45,461 nt of DNA from positions 1 through 45,461 of the forward strand of contig NZ_CALXRN010000142.1 of the NCBI RefSeq assembly GCF_944390595.1, read 5' to 3'. Below the pieces are notes generated by a model. That model made no database searches. It was given only the letters and a program-made list of their open reading frames with translations, and was not told where the DNA came from. A program made the position numbers and the translations under genes. Origin of the DNA: an uncultured Brachyspira sp. GTDB lineage: Bacteria; Spirochaetota; Brachyspiria; Brachyspirales; Brachyspiraceae. Of the stretch, positions 18,476 to 26,677 are shown in pieces (position 1 is the first letter of the stretch; every line of letters starts with the position of its first letter).

Positions 18476-19324
18476 ATGAATAAAATATCAAAAATTTTAA
18501 TTACAGCTATAACTGTTATTTCAATAATATCATGCTCAAATAATAACAAAACTGACAACACTGCTATTTCAGAAAATACTTCTGGAGTAATTAGAGTTGC
18601 TACTCCGGGTAAACATCCTCTATTTAGTTATCCAAATAATGAAGGAAAACTAGAAGGATATGATATAGACATATGGGAAGAGATAGGAAGACGTTTAAAC
18701 AAAAAAATAGAATGGACTCAAATTGCGCTGGATGGGGCTTTTGGTTCATTAGACACAGATAAAGTAGATAGTGTAACTCAGCAAATTAGTATAACGCCAG
18801 CTAGAATGGAAAAGTATTATTTTGCAGAACCATACTTTCTAAGCCCTTATAAATTATGTGTTGCAGGAACAAATAACTCAATCAATAGTTTAAAAGATAT
18901 GGAAGGTAAAAAATTAGGAATCCCTTTAGGCGACTCTGCCCATGAATTCATAAAAGTTTTAGACCCGGATGGAAAAATAGAGGTTGTATCATATTCTTCA
19001 GAATCTAGTGCTACTAGTCCAAATAATGTAGCTTCTGGAAAAATAGATGCATATACAGAAGCTGTAATCATCTTCGATAAAAAGAAAGAAAGTTCTGGAA
19101 AAGATATAAAAATGGTTGGAGATGTAATATTTACAGAAGTTAATGCTTTTCCATTTAGAAAAGATGAAGCTGGTAAAAAATTATGCGATGAAGTCAGCAA
19201 AGTTATAGTAGAAATGAGAGAAGACGGCACATTAGAAAAACTAGCCGTTAAATGGTTTGGATACAATCCTATGGAAGGATTAGACGCTAAAACTGAATTA
19301 GAAAAATTTTTAAATACTTTATAA
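18476..19324 (+). CDS. ABC transporter substrate-binding lipoprotein, family 3 (receptor 4 of 5)
   Basis: A 282-residue paralogue behind AAGGAAG, with a lipoprotein signal ending IISCSNN. The central part resembles receptor 1 (ITPARMEKYYFAEPYF; IIFDKKKES). The tail resembles receptor 2 (GLDAKTELEK). Bases 19109-19174 are identical over 66 positions to 19961-20026 in receptor 5, although the flanks differ. This is a mosaic best explained by gene conversion. The HisJ Asp161 position is Ala (IDAYTEA), the carboxylate Arg is kept, and the ligand loop is PLGDSAHEF, the only copy with an acidic residue in that loop besides receptor 1. Confidence 0.92.
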   Translation: MNKISKILITAITVISIISCSNNNKTDNTAISENTSGVIRVATPGKHPLFSYPNNEGKLEGYDIDIWEEIGRRLNKKIEWTQIALDGAFGSLDTDKVDSVTQQISITPARMEKYYFAEPYFLSPYKLCVAGTNNSINSLKDMEGKKLGIPLGDSAHEFIKVLDPDGKIEVVSYSSESSATSPNNVASGKIDAYTEAVIIFDKKKESSGKDIKMVGDVIFTEVNAFPFRKDEAGKKLCDEVSKVIVEMREDGTLEKLAVKWFGYNPMEGLDAKTELEKFLNTL

Positions 19325-19345
19325 AAAATAAAAAAGGAGAAAAAA

Positions 19346-20200
19346 ATGAAAAAGTTATTAAGTTCATTAATTATTGTTTGCATGATTATAGCTTCATGCT
19401 CAAACAACAATCAGGCAGCATCTGAAGGCAAAACTGCTGTTATTAGAGTTGCAACACCAGGTATGCATCCGTTATTCAGCAGAGCAAATGCTGAGGGACA
19501 ATTAGAAGGATATGATATTGATGTTTGGGAAGAAATAGGAAGACGTTTAGGTAAAAAGATAGAATGGACTCAAGTTGCTATGGAAGGAGCTTTTGGTTCT
19601 TTAGAATCTGGAAAAGTTGATACTGTTACTCAGCAAATCAGTATTACACCTGTAAGATTAGAAAAATACATATTTTCTGAACCATATTTTTTAAGTCCGT
19701 ATAGATTTTATGTTGCAGGTACTAATGATTCTATAACAAAACTTGAAGATTTATTCGGTAAAAAATTGGGACTTCAAACAGGTACTTCATCACATGAAAA
19801 TATAAAAGCATTGGACCCTGAAAGTAAAATAGAAATAGTTTCATTCAGTCCTGATACTGTTGCTACAATACCTAATAATGTTGTTAATGGAAAAATATCT
19901 GCTTCTACTACTGCAGTTATAATATTCCCTAACTTACAAGAAAGCACAGGTTTAGATATCAAAATGGTTGGAGATGTAATATTTACAGAAGTTAATGCTT
20001 TTCCATTTAGAAAAGATGAAGCTGGTCAGAAATTACGAGATGAAGTCAGCAAAGTTATAATAGAAATGAGAGAAGACGGAACATTAGAAAAATTAGCTGT
20101 TAAATGGTTTGGATATAATCCTATGGAAGGCTTAGATGCTAATGAAGCTTTAGCTAAACTTATGGAACAATATGAACAGCAAGGTTTATTAAAAAAATAA
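19346..20200 (+). CDS. ABC transporter substrate-binding lipoprotein, family 3 (receptor 5 of 5)
   Basis: A 284-residue paralogue, 21 bases after receptor 4 and behind AAAAGGAG. The lipoprotein signal ends IASCSNN. It is nearest to receptor 3 over most of its length. The domain-2 motif is GKISASTTA, so the Asp of GKIDA becomes Ser and the HisJ Asp161 position is Ala. The carboxylate Arg is kept (ITPVRLEKY). The ligand loop is QTGTSSHEN. Unlike the others it ends in a longer charged tail (LAKLMEQYEQQGLLKK). A strong terminator hairpin begins 27 bases after its stop, before the permease gene. Confidence 0.92.
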   Translation: MKKLLSSLIIVCMIIASCSNNNQAASEGKTAVIRVATPGMHPLFSRANAEGQLEGYDIDVWEEIGRRLGKKIEWTQVAMEGAFGSLESGKVDTVTQQISITPVRLEKYIFSEPYFLSPYRFYVAGTNDSITKLEDLFGKKLGLQTGTSSHENIKALDPESKIEIVSFSPDTVATIPNNVVNGKISASTTAVIIFPNLQESTGLDIKMVGDVIFTEVNAFPFRKDEAGQKLRDEVSKVIIEMREDGTLEKLAVKWFGYNPMEGLDANEALAKLMEQYEQQGLLKK

Positions 20201-20227
20201 TTATATCATTATTTTTTAGGCATTATA

Positions 20228-20268
20228 AAAATGGTTAAATTACAAATTTAACCATTTTGCCGTTTTTT
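20228..20268 (+). terminator. Rho-independent terminator between the receptor array and the permease
   Basis: A perfect 13-base stem (20228-20240 with 20246-20258) closes a 5-base loop and is followed by GCCG and six T (20263-20268). It lies between the five receptor genes and the permease/ATPase genes of the same transporter, so it would cut most transcripts here and let only part read on. Confidence 0.8.
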
Positions 20269-20342
20269 GCTAAGACTATATTACCTGTTATATGGATTTA
20301 GTTAAAGTTATTGAATACAAAATAATTAAGAGGTTAAATTAA

Positions 20343-21011
20343 ATGGCAAATTTTAAGTTTGATTACTTTTTATCGGTTTTCCCTAAATTATTACAATATT
20401 TGCCCATTACTTGTCAAGTTGCTTTATTGGCTTTATTGTTTTCGCTTATATTGGGATTAATAATAGCATTGATGCTTCAATATAGAATTCCTGTATTGTT
20501 TCAGATAGCAAATGTTTATGTATCTTTTTTCAGAGCTACACCTTTTATTGCTCAATTATTTTTATTTTACTATGGATTTGCCCAATTCAGTAAATTAATA
20601 AGCAATATGTCGGCATTCAGTGCTTTGATTGTAGTTTTAAGTTTAAATTATGCTTCATTCATGTCTCAGGATATTAGGGCTGCAATAAATTCTGTAGATA
20701 AAGGACAGTTTGAAGCGGGACTTTCTATAGGTATGAGATCTCTTGATGTTCTAAAAAGAATAGTAATACCTCAGGCTGCAAGGGTTGCTGTTCCAGGACT
20801 CTCAAACAGCTTTATAAACATATTCAAATCAACATCTATGGGTTTTGTTATAGGATTAAAAGACATGATGGCCGGAGCAAGTATAGAAATAAGTGTAACA
20901 TACAGATATATGGAAGCATATGCAGCAGCAGTTATTATATACTGGGCATTAATATCAATATTCACATACATACAAGGCATTTTAGAGAAAAAATTGAACA
21001 GAGCTTATTAA
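20343..21011 (+). CDS. ABC transporter permease, polar amino acid (HisM/GlnP) type
   Basis: A 222-residue inner-membrane permease with about five hydrophobic segments. The N-terminal QYLPITCQVALLALLFSLI, the RATPFIAQLFLFYYG loop and the EAA motif at GQFEAGLSIGMRSLDVLKRI (coupling to the ATPase) are typical of the HisMQ subfamily. One permease gene only is present, so the channel would be a homodimer, as in several such systems. It follows the five receptor genes and a terminator hairpin, and precedes the ATPase by 13 bases. AAGAGG is upstream of the ATG. Together these suggest that all five receptors share this one channel. Confidence 0.95.
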   Translation: MANFKFDYFLSVFPKLLQYLPITCQVALLALLFSLILGLIIALMLQYRIPVLFQIANVYVSFFRATPFIAQLFLFYYGFAQFSKLISNMSAFSALIVVLSLNYASFMSQDIRAAINSVDKGQFEAGLSIGMRSLDVLKRIVIPQAARVAVPGLSNSFINIFKSTSMGFVIGLKDMMAGASIEISVTYRYMEAYAAAVIIYWALISIFTYIQGILEKKLNRAY

Positions 21012-21024
21012 AAGGAGACTCACA

Positions 21025-21762
21025 ATGATTGAAGTAAAAGATCTTAAAAAGAGCTTTGGTACTTTGGATATATTAAAAGGAATAAGTTTTAAAATACAAT
21101 ACGGAGAAGTATTAACTTTAATAGGACCTTCAGGTACAGGAAAATCAACGCTTCTTAGATGTATAAATTTTTTAGAAAAACCTAATAATGGCATAATAAC
21201 CATAGGAGATTTAACACTTGATACACAAAAAGCAACTAGAAATGAAATATATGCTTTAAGAAAAAAAACTTCTATGGTATTTCAAAATTATAATCTATTT
21301 AAAAATAAAACGGCTTTAGAAAATATTATGGAACCTATGGTTACAGTGCAAAAAATGGATATAAAAAAAGCAAAAGAAGAGGCATTACATATTATAGAAA
21401 CTGTAGGATTATTCAATAAAAAAGATGAATATCCGTCAAGACTTTCCGGAGGACAGCAGCAGAGAGTTGGTATAGGAAGAGCTATGGCAGTACATCCGGA
21501 TGTTATTTTACTTGATGAACCTACTTCTTCTTTGGATCCTGAACTTGTAGGAGAAGTATTAAATGTAATTAAAGACCTTGCACAAAAACATACAACAATG
21601 CTTATAACAACACATGAAATGCAGTTTGCAAAAAATGTTTCAAATAAAGTAATATTCATGGCCGACGGATACATTGTAGAAGAAGGTACTCCTAATGATA
21701 TATTCAATAATCCTCAAAATGAAAGGTTAAAAACATTTTTAAGAAAAATAAATGAAAGATAA
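21025..21762 (+). CDS. ABC transporter ATP-binding protein, polar amino acid type
   Basis: A 245-residue ATPase. Walker A GPSGTGKS is at 34-41, the Q-loop at FQNYNLF (about 86-92), the signature LSGGQQQR at 140-147, Walker B VILLDE at 160-165, and the switch histidine in TTHEM near 206. All catalytic residues are present. It energises the permease encoded 13 bases upstream, and the pair would serve the five receptors of the array. AAAGGAG precedes the ATG. A terminator hairpin closes the operon 16 bases after its stop. Confidence 0.97.
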   Translation: MIEVKDLKKSFGTLDILKGISFKIQYGEVLTLIGPSGTGKSTLLRCINFLEKPNNGIITIGDLTLDTQKATRNEIYALRKKTSMVFQNYNLFKNKTALENIMEPMVTVQKMDIKKAKEEALHIIETVGLFNKKDEYPSRLSGGQQQRVGIGRAMAVHPDVILLDEPTSSLDPELVGEVLNVIKDLAQKHTTMLITTHEMQFAKNVSNKVIFMADGYIVEEGTPNDIFNNPQNERLKTFLRKINER

Positions 21763-21778
21763 GATATATAATTAAAAT

Positions 21779-21808
21779 AAAAAGGAGCTAGATTTTAGCT
21801 CCTTTTTT
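21779..21808. terminator. Terminator of the ABC transporter operon, usable from both sides
   Basis: A 12-base perfect stem built around GGAGCTA/TAGCTCC (21779-21790 with 21796-21807) with a 5-base loop. T residues follow on the plus strand, and A residues precede it, which become T on the minus strand. It lies between the convergent ATPase and selD genes. Confidence 0.85.
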
Positions 21809-21823
21809 ATTATCATAAATACA

Positions 21824-22891
21824 TTATTTTATTAGATGCAGAAATTCTTTTTCCTTTTTATTTACTTTTCCTACTATAGAAGCACAGTCTATGCCTTCTC
21901 TCCACAAATCTGCTAATATATTTTCAGCATTATTTTTATCCGCACAAATGAATAATCCTCCGGCTGTTTGAGGATCAAATGAAAGCATTTTTAAATTATA
22001 ATCAACATCATCATCAACTAATATATTATCTCCAACATAACGCATATTAGTAAATGCAGCTCCCGGTATACATCCCATATCTAAAACTTCATAAGATTTA
22101 TTAAACATAGGCAAAGCAGAAGAATTAATTTCTATACTTACATTGCTTGCTAAAGCCATTTTATAAGCATGTCCCATAAGTCCGAAACCTGTTATATCTG
22201 TGGCACATTTTACATTATATTTATTCATAACAGCACAGGCTTTTTTATTCAATGTTTTCATAGATTCAAAAACATCCTCTATATCGCTATCTTTTATAAG
22301 CCCCTGTCTCATAGCAGCCAAACAAGAACCTGTACCCAAAGGCTTAGTAAGTATTATAATGTCTCCATCTTTAGCAGCAGAATTAGTTGTTATTTTATTA
22401 GGATTAGCAAAACCAATAACAGCCATTCCATATTTAACTGTAGCATCTGTTATAGTATGTCCTCCTACTACTAAAACACCAGCCTCTGTAGCTTTATCCT
22501 GACCGCCTTTTAATATATTGGCAAGTATATTTAAAGAATCATCTTTAGGAAACATAGTAATATTCAAAGCTAATTTAGGTTCTCCTCCCATAGCATAAAT
22601 ATCACTTATAGAATTGCATGCAGCTATTTGCCCAAAACCATAAGGGTCTGCTATAACCGGAGGAAAATAATCAACAGTGAATATCAAAGCATTATCATCT
22701 GATATCCTATAAACACCTGCATCATCGCCTATATCAACATCTGACAATAAATTAGAATCGACTTTAGTCTGCATTATTGGAGCTAAAGTTTTTTCAAGTA
22801 AATCCGGCGGTATTTTAGCAGAGCATCCGCCCTCTAAAGCACATGATAATAATTCAATTTGTTCTTCCTTATTATTTGTAATTTTGTCCAT
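21824..22891 (-). CDS. selD: Selenophosphate synthase (selenide, water dikinase)
   Basis: The product, 355 residues from the chosen ATG, matches SelD, which makes selenophosphate from selenide and ATP for selenocysteine and selenouridine synthesis. The N-terminal active-site segment reads EGGCSAKIPP, giving Cys23 and Lys26, the counterparts of E. coli Cys17 and Lys20; the second Cys of the E. coli motif is Ala. Further landmarks are FTVDYFPPVIADPYGFGQIA, NSISDIYAMGG and DITGFGLMGHA. The start at 22889-22891 follows AGGTG by six bases; a GTG three codons upstream lies inside that site and is rejected. The enzyme uses Cys, not selenocysteine. It shows that the organism has selenium metabolism. 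No other sel gene is near. Confidence 0.96.
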   Translation of the reverse strand: MDKITNNKEEQIELLSCALEGGCSAKIPPDLLEKTLAPIMQTKVDSNLLSDVDIGDDAGVYRISDDNALIFTVDYFPPVIADPYGFGQIAACNSISDIYAMGGEPKLALNITMFPKDDSLNILANILKGGQDKATEAGVLVVGGHTITDATVKYGMAVIGFANPNKITTNSAAKDGDIIILTKPLGTGSCLAAMRQGLIKDSDIEDVFESMKTLNKKACAVMNKYNVKCATDITGFGLMGHAYKMALASNVSIEINSSALPMFNKSYEVLDMGCIPGAAFTNMRYVGDNILVDDDVDYNLKMLSFDPQTAGGLFICADKNNAENILADLWREGIDCASIVGKVNKKEKEFLHLIK

Positions 22892-22963
22892 AAAAAACAC
22901 CTATAATTTATTTTGTAATTTAGAAATAATATATTAATAAATAAAAAATTCAAATACTTTATA

Positions 22964-22998
22964 AAAAAATACCCTAACTACAGTTATATATAGTTAGG
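22964..22998 (-). terminator. Terminator of the rplU-prp-rpmA operon
   Basis: An 8-base stem CCTAACTA/TAGTTAGG (22973-22980 with 22991-22998) with a 10-base loop. Read on the minus strand it is followed by GTA and a run of seven T (22964-22970). It lies 28 bases after the rpmA stop. Confidence 0.75.
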
Positions 22999-23025
22999 AT
23001 ACAAAATATACATTAAATAATAAAA

Positions 23026-23280
23026 TTATTCAGCAACTACACTGATAGCTTTCTTTCCAAATTTGTTAGTATGAAATTTTACATAACCAGAAGCAGTAGC
23101 AAATATAGTATGATCACGGCCTATATCTACATTTCTTCCAGCATGGAATTTAGTACCGCGTTGTCTTACTATGATATTACCAGCTATAACTTTTTGTCCG
23201 CCGTAAACTTTAACACCTAAACGTTTTGATTGACTATCGCGTCCATTCTTAGAACTTCCGCCGCCTTTTTTATGTGCCAT
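23026..23280 (-). CDS. rpmA: 50S ribosomal protein L27
   Basis: An 84-residue L27 with the usual order: [29 protein letters not shown], then [16 protein letters not shown] and the DHTIFA segment. L27 reaches the peptidyl transferase centre with its N-terminus. The protein starts directly with MAHKKGG and has no N-terminal extension of the cleavable type (ending LQFFA) found where Prp protease acts. Reading upstream in frame meets a stop nine codons before the ATG, with no other start. GAGGAG lies seven bases upstream of the ATG. The first 11 bases overlap the end of the protease-like gene, so the two are translationally linked. Confidence 0.97.
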   Translation of the reverse strand: MAHKKGGGSSKNGRDSQSKRLGVKVYGGQKVIAGNIIVRQRGTKFHAGRNVDIGRDHTIFATASGYVKFHTNKFGKKAISVVAE

Positions 23281-23626
23281 TTTTATACTCCTCTTTATAT
23301 TTTATAAAATCAGGATACTCTTTTATCAAAGATTTTATACCTATTAAATATCCATTACTAACTATTTTATATTCTTCTTTTTTTATGTTTTCAAGTTTAT
23401 CAATATTAATAAGTTCAAAATTTAGAAAACCATCTTTTATATTGCAACTTAAAAACTTTTTTCCTACTATACTAACTAATGCTTTATACATAGCCTGTGA
23501 CAAAGCACTTAAAGCTATACAAACCTCATACCCTTCACCAGATTTTTTTATTCCAGCATGTCCGCTAATTGTAATACATTCTATAATATGTTCGCTATTA
23601 TAGATTATATTTACAAATGAAGACAT
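23270..23626 (-). CDS. prp: Prp-like ribosomal-processing cysteine protease
   Basis: A 118-residue protein between rplU and rpmA, the classical place of Prp (YsxB). The catalytic pair is visible: His23 in SGHAG and Cys36 in [12 protein letters not shown]. The His-Cys spacing is one residue longer than in the Staphylococcus enzyme (GHA...DIVCAG), and the usual Asp two residues before the core is Tyr. In Firmicutes Prp removes the N-terminal extension of L27. The L27 here has none, so either Prp cuts something else or it is kept for another task. Its start overlaps the rplU stop by one base, and its end overlaps rpmA by 11. Confidence 0.85.
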   Translation of the reverse strand: MSSFVNIIYNSEHIIECITISGHAGIKKSGEGYEVCIALSALSQAMYKALVSIVGKKFLSCNIKDGFLNFELINIDKLENIKKEEYKIVSNGYLIGIKSLIKEYPDFIKYKEEYKNGT

Positions 23627-23937
23627 TAAAGAGAAATATCTTCTATAGTGATTTTATGGTATTTATGTCTATGTCCTGTTTTTCTTCTATAGTCTTTTCT
23701 TCTTTTATGTTTTCCTATTACAACTTTATCGCCTTTCATCATTTCAACTATTTTAGAACTAACTTTAACTCCTGCAACATAAGGTGTTCCAACCATAACA
23801 CTTTCATCATCTTTTTTAAGAAGAAGTGTTTTTATTTCTGGAGCTTCTTTTGCATCATCTCCTAAATATTCTACTAAAATATCCTGACCTTTTTCTACCT
23901 TATATTGTTTGCCTTTTACTTCTACTATTGCATACAT
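23626..23937 (-). CDS. rplU: 50S ribosomal protein L21
   Basis: A 103-residue L21: MYAIVEVKGKQYKVEKGQ at the start, VGTPYV near 50, and the basic end HKRRKDYRRKTGHRHKYHKI that binds 23S rRNA. First gene of the rplU-prp-rpmA operon. TTGGAG lies about ten bases upstream of the ATG, and a consensus-like promoter is at 23999-24027. Confidence 0.97.
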   Translation of the reverse strand: MYAIVEVKGKQYKVEKGQDILVEYLGDDAKEAPEIKTLLLKKDDESVMVGTPYVAGVKVSSKIVEMMKGDKVVIGKHKRRKDYRRKTGHRHKYHKITIEDISL

Positions 23938-23998
23938 GGTTGTTTATCTCCAATTTATATATATGTTTTTATATTTTATACTACACTATGAGTAATTA

Positions 23999-24027
23999 AT
24001 ACTACTATATTTAAACATTTTTGTCAA
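23999..24027 (-). promoter_or_regulatory. Promoter of the rplU operon
   Basis: On the minus strand a perfect TTGACA (24022-24027) and TAGTAT (23999-24004) are 17 bases apart, about 62 bases before the rplU ATG. Confidence 0.6.
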
Positions 24028-24136
24028 GTAAAAAAATAAAAAACTCTTATCTTAGTAATTAATAAATTCTTATATTTAATAATAGATTTTTATAAAAAAA
24101 TATAATATAATATTAGCAAATAATTGAGGCTAATAA

Positions 24137-25609
24137 ATGAAGAAAAAATTATTAGAAGAAATTGAAAAACTTCACAAAAATAATAACCATGAAAAAATTA
24201 TACAAATTATATACTCTATAAATGAAAATGAAAGAGATTATCATATTATATCATTACTTGCAAGAGCATTAAATAATATTCATAACTATGATGAAGCATT
24301 GAATAATTTAATGTATATAAGAGAAGAAGCAATTGATGATCCTTTATGGTATTTTAGAACAGGATATGCATATTATTATAATGAAAATAAAGAAACAGCT
24401 AAACCATATTTAAAAAAAACTTTGGAATTATTAGAAAAACAAAATATTGAAAATAACGAATTATCTGAAGATGCTGAAAGATTATACAAATTATGTTTTG
24501 AGGATGAAGATAATAATATTCCATTTACAGAAAGAGTTGATATGTTCTGGAAATGGTTTGATGAGAATGAAAATGAAATATCTAAAATGATTGAAAATCA
24601 AGATAATGAGTTAATAAATTTTATACATAATGGTATAAAAATAATATCTGATAACATATCTTTTAATATTAACAAAAATTATGAATTTATATTTACTATT
24701 GACGGAAAAAACTATTTATTTTATTTAATACCAAGAATAATATCTGCAATGCCTGAAAAATTTTATGAGAAATGGACTTTTCTGCCATGTATTCCAAGCT
24801 CTAATGGTAATGATTTTTCTATTCAAATAAATAATAGTAATATAAATATAAGCGATATTCTAATAAAAATAGAATTTGATGAAGAAAATGATAAATTTGA
24901 CTTAATATTTTATAATGATGAACTTAGAGGTTTGGATACAGAAGAAGCATACAATATATTTTTATTAATGATGGAAAATTCTATTGGAGAGGTATTATCA
25001 AAAGTATATATAAGATATGTTGATATTAGTGATAGAAAATTAAAAAACATGATACCTCTTACAGAATTAGAAAAATATATAAATAAAACATTAATTTTTT
25101 ATAGAAAAGAATTAGTAACAGAACCAATAGATCAATATTTTTCATATACATTTGAACCAAAAGATATAGAACTTCCAAGATATGATATAATAACAGGAAC
25201 CACATCATACTATGAAACTATTAATGATTATTATAATAGTATTGTAGATGATATAGTTGCTGTATCTCAATGCGGTGCCAGAACTATATTTTTAACTTAT
25301 AGCTATGAAGATAATAATGATAATGAAATAAAAAGGGAAATACTTAACGAGAGATACGAAATTCAATATAGATTAGAAAAAGAGGTGCTTGTGGAAAAAG
25401 AAAGCGGGGAATGTATAGGTATTGTACTTGGAGGAGCTATGGGAATATATAATATTTACATAGATTTAATAGTGTATAATGAAAAAGAATTTATAAAAAG
25501 AGCAAAACTTCTCCTTGCTGAATATGATAGAAATTTCTATATATCAAAACTAAGAAAATATGCTGATGTAAGAAACATATTTGACTATTATACAGATGAA
25601 AAGATTTAA
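24137..25609 (+). CDS. TPR-containing protein of unknown family, paralogue of the gene at the window start
   Basis: A 490-residue cytoplasmic protein. The N-terminal 120 residues contain TPR-like helices (DYHIISLLARALNNIHNYDE; DPLWYFRTGYAYYYNENKET). A long domain follows with mixed strands and helices (ENYEF-type strands, WTFLPCIPSS, FDLIFYNDELRGLDTEEAY, IGEVLSKVYIRYVDI) that I do not recognise. The acidic composition (many Glu, Asp, Asn) is notable. The C-terminal 45 residues match the partial gene at 1-131. GAGG lies seven bases before the ATG. The stop overlaps the convergent FecR-type gene by four bases. Families of this layout are often found as multi-copy genes in host-associated bacteria. 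Function unknown. Confidence 0.75.
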   Translation: MKKKLLEEIEKLHKNNNHEKIIQIIYSINENERDYHIISLLARALNNIHNYDEALNNLMYIREEAIDDPLWYFRTGYAYYYNENKETAKPYLKKTLELLEKQNIENNELSEDAERLYKLCFEDEDNNIPFTERVDMFWKWFDENENEISKMIENQDNELINFIHNGIKIISDNISFNINKNYEFIFTIDGKNYLFYLIPRIISAMPEKFYEKWTFLPCIPSSNGNDFSIQINNSNINISDILIKIEFDEENDKFDLIFYNDELRGLDTEEAYNIFLLMMENSIGEVLSKVYIRYVDISDRKLKNMIPLTELEKYINKTLIFYRKELVTEPIDQYFSYTFEPKDIELPRYDIITGTTSYYETINDYYNSIVDDIVAVSQCGARTIFLTYSYEDNNDNEIKREILNERYEIQYRLEKEVLVEKESGECIGIVLGGAMGIYNIYIDLIVYNEKEFIKRAKLLLAEYDRNFYISKLRKYADVRNIFDYYTDEKI

Positions 25610-26595
25610 TCTGATATTGAACTAGCCATTCTTTCATCAAATTTCTTTTTTATTCTATCAAATTTATCTCTGCTTCTATTTATTTTAGAATTCATTTTAC
25701 TTATAGCTCTCTGATTAGCCATATATAAACTTAAAGATCTTCTAGCATAAGGTACCATTTCACGCTTTTTCTCTTCATCTAAATTAATAAGCTTAATTAT
25801 TGTATTATAATAACCTTCATTAGCAGCAAGCATTCTATACTGCTTCATCTCCATACTGTTAATGGCTTTTTCACCATCTTCTATATTAACAGGAGATACA
25901 AAATTATATCCATCATCATAGGAAACATTCTCTAAAGCCGTTAATAAATTTTCAACGGTGTATATATAATCCTGACGCGAATTTTCTTCTCCCCTATTAA
26001 GAAACACAACAGGATCACTGTCCGAATTTTGCTTTACAATCCTAGATTTATCATCTATTGTATTAATATATGCTTCTTTAGGATTTAAAACAGATTCATC
26101 TTTATCAGTAAATACATCTACATTGCCTTCCGAAAGCACAACTATTGTAGAACCATCTTCTGCAAATGCAACCTCAAATTGAGTGCCTTTAACTACAGAT
26201 GAAGTATTTGCTGTATGCACTTCTACTGAAGAACCTAAATCTTTAATAATATTAACCTTAATATATCCTTCAAGCAAAGATAAAGATATTCTAGTATCAT
26301 CTTTATATAAAGGAGGATTAACTAATAATATAGTATTTTGAGGAACTGTAATATCCCCTATTTTCTCACCTCTCCTATTAAGACTAATCTCTACCTGACT
26401 ATTGCTTGTTGTTCTTAATCTATATTCTTTATGTATTTCGCTTCCTCTAAAAGCTTTTAAAGATTTATTTATATCTGTTTTTTCTATGAAAGCTAATCCT
26501 GATATACCTGTAATCTTAAAAGATATATCTTGGGCAAATAAACTGCTAAATGATAAAGCAAGTATTATGAGTAAAAATGATATTCTATTTACCAT
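25606..26595 (-). CDS. Secreted FecR-domain protein
   Basis: A 329-residue secreted protein with a signal peptide (FLLIILALSFSSLFAQD). Residues about 60-175 resemble the FecR domain: LRTTSNSQVEISLNRRGEKI, LLEGYIKVNI, and VEVHTANTSSVVKGTQFEVA with the conserved VxG(T)xF pattern, then VVLSEGNVDVF. The C-terminal third is helical and charged. In this stand-alone form FecR-like domains occur in periplasmic proteins of unknown role, not in iron signalling. The start is the ATG at 26593-26595, seven bases after a perfect AAAGGAGG; the ATG eight codons upstream overlaps that site and is rejected. It is convergent with the TPR-family gene. Confidence 0.8.
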   Translation of the reverse strand: MVNRISFLLIILALSFSSLFAQDISFKITGISGLAFIEKTDINKSLKAFRGSEIHKEYRLRTTSNSQVEISLNRRGEKIGDITVPQNTILLVNPPLYKDDTRISLSLLEGYIKVNIIKDLGSSVEVHTANTSSVVKGTQFEVAFAEDGSTIVVLSEGNVDVFTDKDESVLNPKEAYINTIDDKSRIVKQNSDSDPVVFLNRGEENSRQDYIYTVENLLTALENVSYDDGYNFVSPVNIEDGEKAINSMEMKQYRMLAANEGYYNTIIKLINLDEEKKREMVPYARRSLSLYMANQRAISKMNSKINRSRDKFDRIKKKFDERMASSISD

Positions 26596-26677
26596 AAAAT
26601 ACCTCCTTTGATAAATCATATAAATCTATCTGTATTAATTTTATATAGAGCAAATAAAAAAGTCAATACTTTTAAAT

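Noticed and set aside
16334-19410. Open frames on the opposite strand of the receptor genes
   Set aside because: They recur at the same place in each copy because the genes are paralogous; they have no starts with binding sites and encode low-quality proteins.
15861-20200. Long-period direct repeats of about 0.85 kb
   Set aside because: These are the five paralogous receptor genes, not a separate repeat class or a CRISPR-type array.
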